The notes below the pieces were generated by a model. It saw nothing but the letters and a program-made list of their open reading frames with translations, was not told the origin of the DNA and ran no database searches. Of a DNA stretch of 64,000 nt, positions 10,150-20,019 are shown piece after piece. Numbering within the stretch: the first letter of the stretch is position 1; each line of letters begins with the position of its first letter. The DNA is from Ipomoea triloba (taxonomy: Eukaryota; Streptophyta; Magnoliopsida; Solanales; Convolvulaceae). Both the position numbers and the translations under genes were made by a program. Location of the stretch: assembly GCF_003576645.1 (NCBI RefSeq), contig NC_044916.1:7847725-7911724 (forward strand), given 5' to 3'.

Positions 10150-11273
10150 CTAAGCATCCTTCGTAGTAGTGGTGTGATCCTCAGCATTCTGGGCAGCGAT
10201 ATTGATGTTGTTAGGACGATCAGACACCCCCTCCTCATCAGGGGATAGGTCGTACACCTCGGACTCAGGGTCGGGATTCTCCATAAACTGGGGCAAGCCC
10301 ATAGCCTCGGGATCAAAATTAGGATTCTTTTCCTTAAGCACCGGATAAATCTGTTGCTGCTTGGTGAACATTCCAAGGTCGAATGCTAGCTGAGTTTGTG
10401 CCTCGAGTGCAGACCGACCAGCCGGGGACGCAGTAAACTCCTCTACAGCTTCTGGAGTGTTCATGAACTTCCAGACGTCATCCTTGAACTCAGATGACTG
10501 CTTGTACGTCTCTCGTGCCTTTTTCAGCTTGGTAACAGTCGCACGAAGCTTCTTGTGCCCCTTCTGCTCATCCTTCAGCTTCTGCTCTAACTCTGAGTAA
10601 TCAGTTTTCAGCGTTTTGATCTCTTCCCTCAGTTCCTTCAACTCGGCATCATGGTCTTCTACGAGTTTCTTCCTCTGCGAAAGAGATTCGCGGAGCATAG
10701 CTTCGTACTGCGAATGAAGACTGTCCCCTATCACCACAGACTCCATCGCCATTTTGCAATATCGCTCCCGTAGCGTAGCCAAACCCAGACCTTCAAAAAT
10801 TTGTGCATCTCTTGGGGTGACGAGGGTACGAACGAACTCGGGGGCGTCAATAGTACCTTCTAAGAAAGATTTCCCGGGGAGCACATCCATACCAAGCCGG
10901 ATCAAGTTGGATTTCCCGGGGAGCACATCCATACCAAGCCGGATCAAGTTGGTTCGAATGCGTGGAACTGGCAAGGCTTCCCCTTGCTCGGGGGGCTGGG
11001 CGGACAATCCCTCAGGCAAGGGATCCATATCTGAAGTGGGGGCTGGGGGCTGCTCAGGCAAGGGATCCATATCTGAAGTGGGGGCTGGGGGCTGAATTGA
11101 AGATTCTGGCTGAGTTTGCGGTAGCGTCAGGTTACAAGCTCCTTCACCAGATGTGGAGGCTTGACTCTTCTTCCCTTTTTTATCGGTTTTACTTTTCTTA
11201 GAAGGATACCGCCCGCTTTGCGATAAGTACCGAGCAGCTGTTGACGATATACCACCTTTCGACGACATGGCAC
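10150..11273 (-). CDS. Antisense ORF of the Tat element, coiled-coil part
   Basis: This minus-strand reading frame lies between pol and the 3' LTR. Its ATG at about 11268 (MSSKGGISS) follows a splice-acceptor-like TTTGCAG. It runs about 370 residues: a Lys/Ser-rich start, a Pro-rich region with two exact 14-residue repeats, a long heptad-rich coiled coil (REEIKTLKTDYSELEQKLKD and neighbours), and an acidic tail. Antisense genes in this position are known in Tat elements. It probably joins the next antisense ORF by splicing, because the two are in different frames and overlap through a non-coding-looking 130 bp. I could not fix the donor site. No enzymatic motif is visible. Confidence 0.7.
10869..10952 (-). 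repeat. Exact 42-bp tandem duplication inside the antisense ORF
   Basis: Two identical adjacent 42-bp units start ATTTCCCGGGGAGCAC on the plus strand. They add 14 codons (LIRLGMDVLPGKSN repeated) without changing frame. Confidence 0.9.
11011..11094 (-). repeat. Second exact 42-bp tandem duplication inside the antisense ORF
   Basis: Two identical units start CTCAGGCAAGGGATCC on the plus strand. They encode QPPAPTSDMDPLPE twice, and the frame is kept. Confidence 0.9.
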
Positions 11274-11303
11274 CTGCAAACAATTTCAAGTTATGACGAA
11301 CAG

Positions 11304-12217
11304 TTACAAGAAAACAGCAGGCAAGAAATAGCTGAACACCGAGAGGGGTACCAGGTACGTCAAGGGTAGCTGGCCGGATCCTCCTAAACCCCAAACCTGA
11401 AGCCACCACTCAGAGGTACGCTCGACAACTTGAAAAGGGCCACCCTTCAGAAGTTTCTTGACCTTCCTACGCATATCTGGACTCTCATCTAAAGGTGGGT
11501 GGCATCTAACTTGGGTACCCCACGCGACAGCAAAAGGAGAAGGAGTGCCTAGGGTGACGAAGAAGAACCTAGACTTCCAGTCCTTATTGAAGGAGGGACG
11601 ATCATCGAAAAGCGGCATATGGGGCATAGACGAGATACACACGAAACCCTTACCCTCTCTAGGTGCCCTCATGACTCTAAACAATGACTGGAAGAGACCT
11701 AAGGAGGGCGTCATCCGTTTTTGGCGACACACAGAAAGGAACCCTGCTATAACCTGGTGACCGTTTGGGGCAAGCTGACCCGGGGCTATTTCATAGAAAT
11801 CCAGGAACTCAATCAGGAAAGGGTGAAGGGGAAACCTAAGTCCCACCTGCACAGACAACAGGTGAACACCAAAGAAGGAGGGCTTCGGGGGATCCATGAT
11901 GCTAACATCATGCCCAGGGATGACAACTCTAACATTCCCACACACTAGACCTTGGATATCTTCTAAATCGCCAGGTTTTAGACGGCGATAGGTTTTCTCG
12001 ATAAGTGAACTATCTATGGGGGAATACGAGGTCCGACGCCTCTTCCTCTTACGATTAACAGAAGGGGCAACAGGATCCAGATCTACGGTGTCTTCTTCCG
12101 AAGGAGAGGAAGACAGAGATGAGGTGTCTTCGGGGTCATCACCATGGCCCAATGCCTCGGTGTCACCACCATAGGTCAATGTATCTTCACCATCGTAAGA
12201 TGAAGTTTCATTGTCAN
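11304..12217 (-). CDS. Antisense ORF of the Tat element, Transposase_28-like ('putative gypsy type transposon') part
   Basis: This minus-strand frame runs out of the N gap at 12218. It has an acidic Ser-rich lead, a basic NRKRKRRRTSYSP stretch that looks like a nuclear localisation signal, then a conserved block with LRFPLHPFLIEFLDFYEIAP, GQLAPNGHQVIAGFLSVCR and, later, DWKSRFFFV. That block matches my memory of the Pfam family described as 'putative gypsy type transposon' (Transposase_28), which is common in plant genomes. The function of the family is not established. The 3' end is not a true end, since the last ~30 residues probably read into an intron. Confidence 0.75.
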
Positions 12218-12295
12218 NNNNNNNNNNNNNNNNNNNNNNNNNNNNNNNNNNNNNNNNNNNNNNNNNNNNNNNNNNNNNNNNNNNNNNNNNNNNNN
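12218..12295. other. Assembly gap (78 N)
   Basis: The Ns lie between the antisense ORF and an A-run leading into hairpin array B. Confidence 0.99.
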
Positions 12296-12327
<32 letters not shown>

Positions 12328-12328
<1 letters not shown>

Positions 12329-12512
12329 ACCTCGGCGCAGACCGTGACTTCGGCGCTGGCCGAAGTCACACGGTGCCGTGACTTCGGCAAGCGCCGAAGT
12401 CACGCGTGGCTTCGGCGCTGGCCGAAGTCGCGCCACGGCGTAACTTCGGCCCAGCGCCGAGGTCACGGGACCTCGACCCCGTGCCGAAGTCACCTCGGCA
12501 CAAGGCCGAGGC
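12328..12512. repeat. GC-rich TTCGGC/GCCGAA hairpin array, copy B
   Basis: About 185 bp of repeated stem-loops such as CTTCGGC-GCTG-GCCGAAG. It is preceded by a ~32-base A-run and followed by an A-run at about 12513. It resembles the array at 9810-9998, and the two flank the antisense ORFs. Confidence 0.8.
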
Positions 12513-12810
12513 GAAAAAAAAAAAAATTATTTTTTACCAGGCTAGTTGGAAGCAGGAAGACAGTTGGTAGGTTGGATGTTTACGAAAGAAGGAGATGAGT
12601 TTTTATACAAAGCCCTAGGGTTTTGTATAAGGAAACCCAATATTCCTGGTATCATTGGGATTTCCTAAAAACAATCTTGGCATATATTTTGCAAGTGGCA
12701 TATATTGTGCAAAATTCCAGGGATTGTCTAAGGAGGTTATGGTGATTCACATCCTGAATTATCCTGGATAATTAGGAAAGATAACAAAAAAAAAAAAAAA
12801 AATTTCGAAN

Positions 12811-12938
12811 CCAACTTCGTGCCCACGCTCCTTCCTCAGCTTCAACTTCTCACGTCTGGCCAGCTCCATCAAGCGGAACGATCGGCGCCTCTTCGTACCA
12901 GCACTTGTTTCAGCAGCACTTGCTCTCTTTGGACCCAT
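12811..12938 (-). CDS. Possible first exon of the antisense gene: short basic leader
   Basis: An ATG at 12936-12938 opens about 43 codons starting MGPKRASAAETSAGTKRRR and continuing with a Lys/Arg-rich helix-like segment. It runs into the single N at 12810 and an A-run. The basic composition suggests nuclear or nucleic-acid targeting. Its link to the downstream antisense ORFs across the array and gap is inference. Confidence 0.4.
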
Positions 12939-13181
12939 GATGAAATTGAGCTAACGTAATGAGGAGAGGTGAAAAACACAGATTCGGAGAGGGTCCTTAT
13001 ATACATACGAAAGCCGGCCCATACAAGGAAACAAAATCGCAGAGAGATTAGGAAATATTCCGCAGATATGCAAATTTCCTTCCAGAATTCAGCATACCCA
13101 ATCTTCTTCCACAAGTTCCAAGGCCGATCCATTCAAACACCAGTTGATACTCCCTAACTACCTCAGCCATTCTCGCTAGCT

Positions 13182-13198
13182 AGGGAGTGGGGGGCTGG
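13182..13198 (+). other. Polypurine tract
   Basis: AGGGAGTGGGGGGCTGG lies directly before the 3' LTR and fits the plus-strand primer of an LTR element. Confidence 0.85.
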
Positions 13199-13574
13199 TG
13201 ACAGGGTAATTGGGTACCCGACCCGGAACCATTGTCATAACCAAGTTGCCGTTCAAACTACCCGACACCTCACTCCTCAGCATCAAGGCGCAACGGTCCA
13301 ACTCCTCAGCATTGATGGCCAACGTTCACCTCCTCAGCGTTGATGACAGACGTTCAGCTCCTCAGCATTCAATACCTCAGGTATTGATGTCCAACGGTCA
13401 CTGAACTGAATGGAATAAAAGGGCTCACAACCACGTAGCGGGGGCTCTCTGACACTTCTTACACTTCTTGCTAGACAATACATATCTCTTGTACACTGAG
13501 CACTACGCTCAACATTGTATTCAGATACTCAATAATACTCAAATAATATATCCGGTAACACGTTATTACCGTCA
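13199..13574 (+). repeat. 3' LTR (376 bp)
   Basis: Identical by eye to the 5' LTR apart from having one instead of two 36-bp units. It ends GTCA and is followed by the GTATC target duplication. Confidence 0.95.
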
Positions 13575-13791
13575 GTATCCATGTGTTCATCGTATATCAT
13601 TTCTATCATGGAATAACATATCAATTCCGTTTCAATTCATTTAGTGACATTTTAATGAAGGCAAGAGAGAAAATGCGATAGCATGTTGTGATCAAATGCA
13701 ATGGTATTCAATATAATGAATACAAAAATAAGAATTGCTTATTATTAAATAGATATGATGTATAAATAGTAACATGGCATTTTAAGATAGA

Positions 13792-14362
13792 GATGAGCAT
13801 GGGTTGTTATGCCGTGGACCCAGGTCCACCTTGTAAGGTGGACCTGGGTCTACATTCACATACATTATACTCTACATTCACATACACTGATACACTATAC
13901 TATACATTCACAATTTGTAAACTCCACATTCACACATTACAGGATTATATATTTAGTAACTATATTACCATTGTTATACATTCACACATTCAAAACTCTA
14001 TATTCACAGGTCCTATACTCCACATTCACACATTACAGGGCTACAAGTTGTTAGAACTTCTTAACTCTTTTACAGATTCACACATGCATAACTCTACATT
14101 CACGGTTTCTATACTCCATATTCACAATTTGAAACCTCCACATTCACACATTTCTGGGCAACTCTACATTCACACAATCATAAATCTACATTCACGATTT
14201 CTATACTTTACATTCACACTTTGAAACCTCTACATTCACACATTTTTGGACAACTCTATATTCAACAATATGTTTACTAATTAAAAAAAAAAAAAAAAAA
14301 GAGACAAAAACGACCTAATTTTGGACCCAGGTCCACCTTGCATAATTTGCCGGATGAGCATG
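13792..14362. mobile_element. Mutator-like TIR element with internal ATTCACA repeats
   Basis: The body is 13802-14352, flanked by GATGAGCATG (13792-13801 and 14353-14362), a 9-10 bp duplication. The left end GGTTGTTATGCC and the right end GCATAATTTGCC are imperfect inverted repeats that continue into GGACCCAGGTCCACCTTG. The interior repeats TACATTCACA and has no credible gene. A relative lies at 59023-59483. Confidence 0.8.
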
Positions 14363-14916
14363 AAGCAGATTGGAGCGAACCTGGAGTGAATCCACACCCA
14401 ACCAAATAAATGTGGATTTAAAAATCTCATCTATATCTATATTCACTACCGGCCCAAATCTGATCTAATCGATATACTAATGGTGGATTTGACGAATTGG
14501 ATGCAGATAGGAGGACTTATTTTAAATTTAAAAAATGAAATAAATTATAATATAAGATTTCAAACACTCAAAAATTAAAATCACAAATTTTCGAACATCC
14601 AATTTAAAAAACAATCAAATATCTAATTTTAAAATGTAAATAATTAATTTAAAATTTAGAAAAACTTAAAATACAAATCTTCATTTATTTTTAATTCATC
14701 TTCAAAGTAGTGTTAAACTTGTGGTTATTATGCCGTGAAGACGAATAAATCTAATTTAAAGAATGAAGAAAGCGGAAAATCGAAAATGACAATTGAAAAT
14801 GAGAAACCTAAAACCTTATGCTATGTATAGAAAAATTTAAAAAATTATAATTGAATTATAATTTTTTATTTGGGCTACATACACCGACCGTGGTAGACAG
14901 TCAACAGTGGGATACT

Positions 14917-14922
<6 letters not shown>
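14363..14922. other. AT-rich intergenic DNA
   Basis: No gene or element boundary recognised. Confidence 0.4.

Positions 14923-14961
<39 letters not shown>
14923..14961. repeat. (TA)n microsatellite
   Basis: Uninterrupted TA run directly against the left end of the next element. Confidence 0.95.
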
Positions 14962-14963
<2 letters not shown>

Positions 14964-15511
14964 CTGCGTTCAAATGAGAACGCACCGCCCAGGAGAGAAC
15001 TATGAACCAGTCGTCACGCGCCACGTGTCCAGATGTAGTTGCACCTAAGGTTATAACTAGGTGCACTTAGGTGCATGAATGCTAACAAAGTAAATTACTT
15101 ACATTTGTACGTTAAAATAGGTGCACAAGTGCATGTAAAATGTATTACATGTGCAAGTAAAATGTACATTGAGCATCAATACTAAGTGCACCTAATGTTA
15201 TAACTAGTTGCACCTAATGGTATAATTAGTTGCACCTATTTGCACGAATGTTAACAAGGTAAATTACTTGCACTTGTAAGTGAAAATAGGTGCACTTATA
15301 AGTGATTTTACTTGCACTTTTTACTTGCAACTATACACAAACTACTTGCACTTATAACACATTTACTTGCACCAAAGTTCGAGATATTTACGAAAATGTC
15401 ACCGCGTCGTTTTTTTTAAAATTACATCTTATTCGTTGATCTGGACACGTGGACGGCTGTGGATCGTTCTTATTTCTCTCCTAGGCACCCGTTCTCATTT
15501 GAGCGCGCCCC
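14962..15511. mobile_element. TIR element in a TA microsatellite, GTGCAC/TTGCAC-rich
   Basis: The ends pair as inverted repeats of about 70 bp. The left end has CGTTCAAATGAGAACG and CCACGTGTCCAGAT. The right end has their complements. TA runs abut both sides (14923-14961 and 15512-15584), so a TA target is likely. The interior is made of short repeats such as TTGCACCTA and GTGCAAGTAAA. No coding capacity. A diverged relative is at 63519-63976. Confidence 0.75.
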
Positions 15512-15526
15512 TATATATATATATAC

Positions 15527-15584
<58 letters not shown>
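15512..15584. repeat. (TA)n microsatellite
   Basis: Long TA run with one CATATG interruption, on the right side of the preceding element. Confidence 0.95.
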
Positions 15585-15586
<2 letters not shown>

Positions 15587-15756
15587 CAGGAGCGACCATG
15601 CATACAACTCTCGTGCATTTGGAAATGTTTAACAATGCATTCAAGGATCTCAATTTACAGCCTATGCTGAGTTGAGTTGAGAATTTCTTCTTCTCTTATT
15701 CTAAATAATGCCTATTGAACTTGTGAGCTAAGCCTGTGTGGGCTGGGTTTAGAATT

Positions 15757-16262
15757 TTCTGCCGCACTAAAAGATGGTTATTTTTACTACGACCATATAT
15801 CAAAGTAAATTACTTTATGTATATAAATAATGAATCTTATGTATACAATAAAGAATCTTGATTTACTGAATATTAAATTTCTAAGTAAAGGGGTGTAGTG
15901 TGCTGAATAAGTCCAACTATGTTCTACAAATAATGAACTTCATGAACAACATAAATGAGCCTAAAACATACATGCCTAAATAATCTACCTTCAATCAGTT
16001 TATACATTATCAAATAATAAACCTTATGCACACAAATAATGAATTTTATGTATATAAATAATGAACCTTCAAGTTGTTTTTATACTATTTCATACACATT
16101 CAAATAATGAACGTTACATATAAAAATAATGTACCATATGCATACAAATATTGTACCCTATACATAGAAAATAATGTACCTATACTAGAAAATAATGTAC
16201 CTTAGGCATAGAAATAATGTACCATATGCATGGTCCACAAAGTTGTGTGGATCATGGTCCAC
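15757..16262. repeat. AT-rich repeat with ATAATGWACCT units and an ATGGTCCAC end
   Basis: The phrase AAATAATGAACCTT or AAATAATGTACC recurs many times and the right end reads ATCATGGTCCACC. Similar sequence occurs near 280-350, 17540-17816, 41650-42110 and 58560-58850. It is probably a non-autonomous transposon family, but boundaries are not secure. Confidence 0.5.
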
Positions 16263-16387
16263 CTAATAAGCATTGATGACGGGTTATGCGAGGTTGTAGG
16301 TTAACATGCTATACTTCGATTTAATAGCTCTACTACAACTACCACTACCATTGTTTGCGGATAAAGGTTAAACATATAGTTTGAAGA

Positions 16388-16706
16388 AGGGAAAGTTGTA
16401 ATTTTTTTTGTCCCTAAGTTATAGGGTAATTGTTGGATACATTTCTACTTGTTAGTTGTGCTCATTCACTTTCTTAAGTTATAACTGATGTTAAAAATTT
16501 TTTCATTTTTCTAACAGGTTGTGTTCATTTCTCGTCCTTAAGCTATAATTGATGTACCAAAATTCGTCCTTAATGTTTATTATAAAGTGACGAAATTTGC
16601 AACATCAGTTATATGTTAGGGACAAGAAGTGAGTACGGCCAACAAGTAGGAATGAATCCCATAATTACTCTATAACTTTAGGACGAAAAGTGTAATTTTT
16701 CATTTA
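16388..16706. repeat. Inverted-repeat (foldback) element
   Basis: The left arm (TCCCTAAGTTATAGGGTAAT) and the right arm (ATTACTCTATAACTTTAGGA) are complementary over about 100 bp. No clear target duplication. Confidence 0.55.
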
Positions 16707-16785
16707 AAGAATATAATGAAGATTAAAAATATTTTTATTTGTAAATAAAAGTAATAAATTATTCTTAAAAAGTATAAATTTTAAA

Positions 16786-17326
16786 GAGCAATTGGAGTGA
16801 GCTAACTCTCTAAATATTCATTTAGAGAAATTTAGTAGAAATTTCAATAGTCTTTTTCATTATTTACTAATGAATTACTAGAAAATTGAACTGTCGTGGA
16901 TAATTTATTAAAAATTTCAACTAAAATAATAAAGATTCAAGAATGATGTAATTGTAACACTTTAAACACTCAAATTTAACCACTTTTTAAAAGAAACCCC
17001 AAGCTAAGGAAAATTATTGCATTTTCAATAGTAGTGATTTTTTAGGTGTCAATTAAGAAAGAGATAAGGAAGAGAGAATAAGAAAAAAGAGAGAGGAAAA
17101 AAAAAAGGAGAATTGATGCTGAAGAAAAAAAAAATAGACCAGCTGACGCACTAGCAAGCGTGTGCACTGTACGCGCTCAGTTGAGCGCGGTGCACAATAT
17201 GCACAGAACCCCACAAAAAATCATTCTTATAGGAGAACCTTAACTCTTCTCTCTCATCCTTCTTTCTCCTCCACACAAGCCATGTCCTAAAAAATTATTT
17301 TTAAAAAAACACTGTTCTAGATGCTC
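16786..17326. mobile_element. Tourist-like MITE of the GAGCATC family, GC-rich core
   Basis: Ends GAGCAATTGG and AGATGCTC form short TIRs. The right flank is TAA, while the left flank has decayed to AAA. A CG-rich core (about 17140-17210, CGCGCTCAGTTGAGCGCG) sits in AT-rich DNA. Confidence 0.6.
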
Positions 17327-17816
17327 TAAACATTTCGAAAAGGAAAAATATTGAAAGAATACCACGTGAAGGGAGCGCTGATATATAGAAAAGAAAGGGT
17401 CAAGGTGAAAAATATATGTAATGTAAACTCCATGCAGGCATGGACAGCACGCTCATGTTGGGGGTATGAAAGTGATTTTTTTTTTCTTCTTTTTTGTGTA
17501 TATAAAATATAATTATGATGTAGCAAAAAGCAAATAGAAATTAAAAGTATATTAATGAAAGATACTATATTTATTCCATTCTTTACCCATAATTTTTACT
17601 TTCACACTTAAAATTATTTGTGTAATCATAAATAAAAATACATTTTTAATATACTCAAAGACATTATTTGTATACATAAAATACATTATTTGAAAGTGCA
17701 TAAATTTTTATAAGATTATCAAATAATCTACATGTAAATAAATAATGTACTTTTAATATATTAAAAATGTATATTGTATCTATGATTTGCAAATAAATAA
17801 TGTACTTTTTAATATA

Positions 17817-19375
17817 TCTACTATACTAATAAGAGCCAAAGAGAGTTAGGCCTAAAATGGGTAGAAAAAATGGCGGTCAAATTATTTAATCAAATGGATG
17901 GTTCAGATGAATTATTTAATCAAATAGATGATTAAGATAATTCAGATTAATATTATTAATAGTGATTACCTAATTTAACCTTACTTTTATGATTATCCGT
18001 TAAGTTTTCCGTTAAATATTCTCTTTTCCGTTAATATCTCGTTAACTTTTAACTTAGCCATTAATTTCTATAAGAAAGATCTTAGGTTCGAACCTCATCT
18101 CAATTAAATTTGACATAATTAAATTTCTCACTCTATTTACTCTTATTAAATTAAATAAATTAGTAGCTACAACAAAAAATGATACATATGTATTTCTTTA
18201 ATTTAGAATTATGTGTCTACAATACCTTTATTTGAAAAAATTATTCATTATCAAAAAATTAAATTAAATAATAGAAATAATTTCATTAGTTATATTGTCT
18301 TTATTTTCTCTCATGCAAAGATTCTTTACATTCAAATTTATCAATTGATATTCATTACATTGTCCATTATCTTATTTTTACAATATCTTGTAATTAAATA
18401 TCAAAGTTATGTACAAAATAATGTTATATATTTATTTACCAAGTATTTTATTAATACTATGAAAAAAAAATTAAAATAATTTGAAGCTAATTATATTAAC
18501 TACTTGGGGATTGGTACGGTTGACAAAGAGAGTACTCAAATAACCCAACAAATTGAAGCGGAATCACTCTATTTTACTCTTATTGAATTAAATAAATTAG
18601 TAGTTACACCAAAAAATGATACATATGTATTTCTTTAATACCATGAAAAAAAATAAATAAAAAAAGAATAGTTTGAAACCAATCATATTAACTACTTGGG
18701 GGATTTGTTGACAATGAAAGTACTCAAATAACCCATTACCCAGCAAATTGAAGCAAAAAACAAACTTTTAATATCTTTGGAATATATAATATTTTAAATT
18801 TTCAAATTTTTATTAATTTATTTAATCTTTTTTCTTAAACTAGGGATTTCTTTATCTACAATAACTCATTCAACAATAATGGTTGAACCAAATGAACCCC
18901 AAGCAGAACACCTAAAGGAAAGTCCATAACTCCTATATCATAATCTTATTGTATAACGTTGTCATCTATGCTACCAACAATAACTGAATTGCAAATAACA
19001 CACTACCAACAAAAAGGAAGAGAACAAATAGTAAATATGAAGACAATGACAATGTTACTCAAAAGAGAATTAAGAACACTTAGAAAAATTCAAATGAAAA
19101 GTAATATTTATTTAGACTATCATTTTTAGACCAAATATTTAGACTATCGATTTTACAAGGTTGCAAACATTTATTTTAGTAATAATTATAATGAATTTTC
19201 TATATTATCTTGGATTCATATACTTTGAGTTAGATATTTAAATAAAAAATTTCGACATTCAATTACTCATGTATAAACTTCTCCTATATAATTTTGTATT
19301 GATATACTTTCAAATATTTATTTAAATATAAACATTGGATATTAACCCATACGCGCAATGCGCGTATAAAACTAG
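17817..19375 (+). mobile_element. Non-autonomous Helitron
   Basis: The 5' end TCTACTATACTAATAAGAG and 3' end CTAG follow plant Helitron rules. A GC-rich hairpin (ATACGCGCA-A-TGCGCGTAT, 19349-19367) lies just before CTAG. It is inserted between A (17816) and T (19376). No Rep/helicase ORF is present, so it needs proteins in trans. A ~75-bp internal phrase (about 18122-18205) recurs at about 18567-18640. The target site can be reconstructed because the split repeat also occurs intact at about 17749-17790. Confidence 0.88.
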
Positions 19376-20019
19376 TATTAAAAATGTATATTGTATTTAT
19401 GATTTGCACAGTTATGTAGACCTTGTTCCAAAGGATAATTTGTCCTATCAGTGAGAATAAATTTAATAGAGTAAAATTTGAGCATCATGACATCATGTAG
19501 TAGCAATCAATATTAATTTAGTGTTATGGTAAGCAGGAAGAGAGGAGGAGCCCACACGGAATGATTAGAAGGCTAAAGTAAAATATGAAATAATTATGAT
19601 AGAGGGGGCAAGGGAGGGAATAGGTTTCTTATGGTTGGGTTGAGACCTTGGGGGGTGTTGTAAGCGCAAAGCTAAAGAAAAGAATAAAGAAAAGTTCCAT
19701 TTCATGTCCCTAAAAATGGCAACAAGAAATCAATCAAAAATTTAAAAAATTTGATAAGAGCTTTCTACATCTAATTAGACCTACTCTTCTCTTCTCTACA
19801 CTACCCATAACCCCACCTTCATCTTCTTCTTCTTCTTTCTTCTCCTTCCCAATTCACCAGAGCTCCTCCAGGAGGGTAGTGAGGCTCTACACCTGTGACT
19901 TGGTCACAAATGAAAGTACTAACTACTTGATTTACAAACATCTCCTCCTTCTCAGCCACGATCCCGGCTGGTCTAGCCCCCATATATATCACAGCTCCGA
20001 TCCACATTCTTATTCTTGG
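19376..20019. other. Intergenic DNA and probable 3' UTR of the coiled-coil gene
   Basis: The first ~75 bp complete the repeat split by the Helitron. About 19800-20019 is CT-rich and less AT-biased and probably is the 3' UTR of the gene starting at 23101. The open frame here (19819-20007, minus) does not continue the coding exon and has no recognisable motif. Confidence 0.5.

Larger units (their letters stand above)
3523..13579 (+). mobile_element. Young Ty3/gypsy LTR retrotransposon, Tat lineage
   Basis: The element spans 3528-13574 and is flanked by the 5-bp duplication GTATC (3523-3527 and 13575-13579). Both LTRs begin TG and end CA. Order: 5' LTR, primer-binding site, gag-pol on the plus strand, a 3.5-kb non-coding 3' region with minus-strand ORFs and GC-rich hairpin arrays, polypurine tract, 3' LTR. 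Gag, aspartic protease, reverse transcriptase, RNase H and integrase occur in gypsy order. The integrase tail (WNSEHLTKFY) lacks a chromodomain, as is typical of the Tat/Retand group. Extra antisense ORFs between pol and the 3' LTR are also known in that lineage. Identical LTR sequence outside one tandem copy indicates very recent insertion. The pol frame is interrupted in RNase H. Confidence 0.95.

Noticed and set aside
10150..12217. Antisense ORFs as ordinary host genes
   Set aside because: They lie wholly between pol and the 3' LTR of one element and carry a transposon-associated domain.
13793..14224. 143-residue ORF rich in His, Thr and Ser
   Set aside because: Produced by the ATTCACA repeats of a transposon interior.
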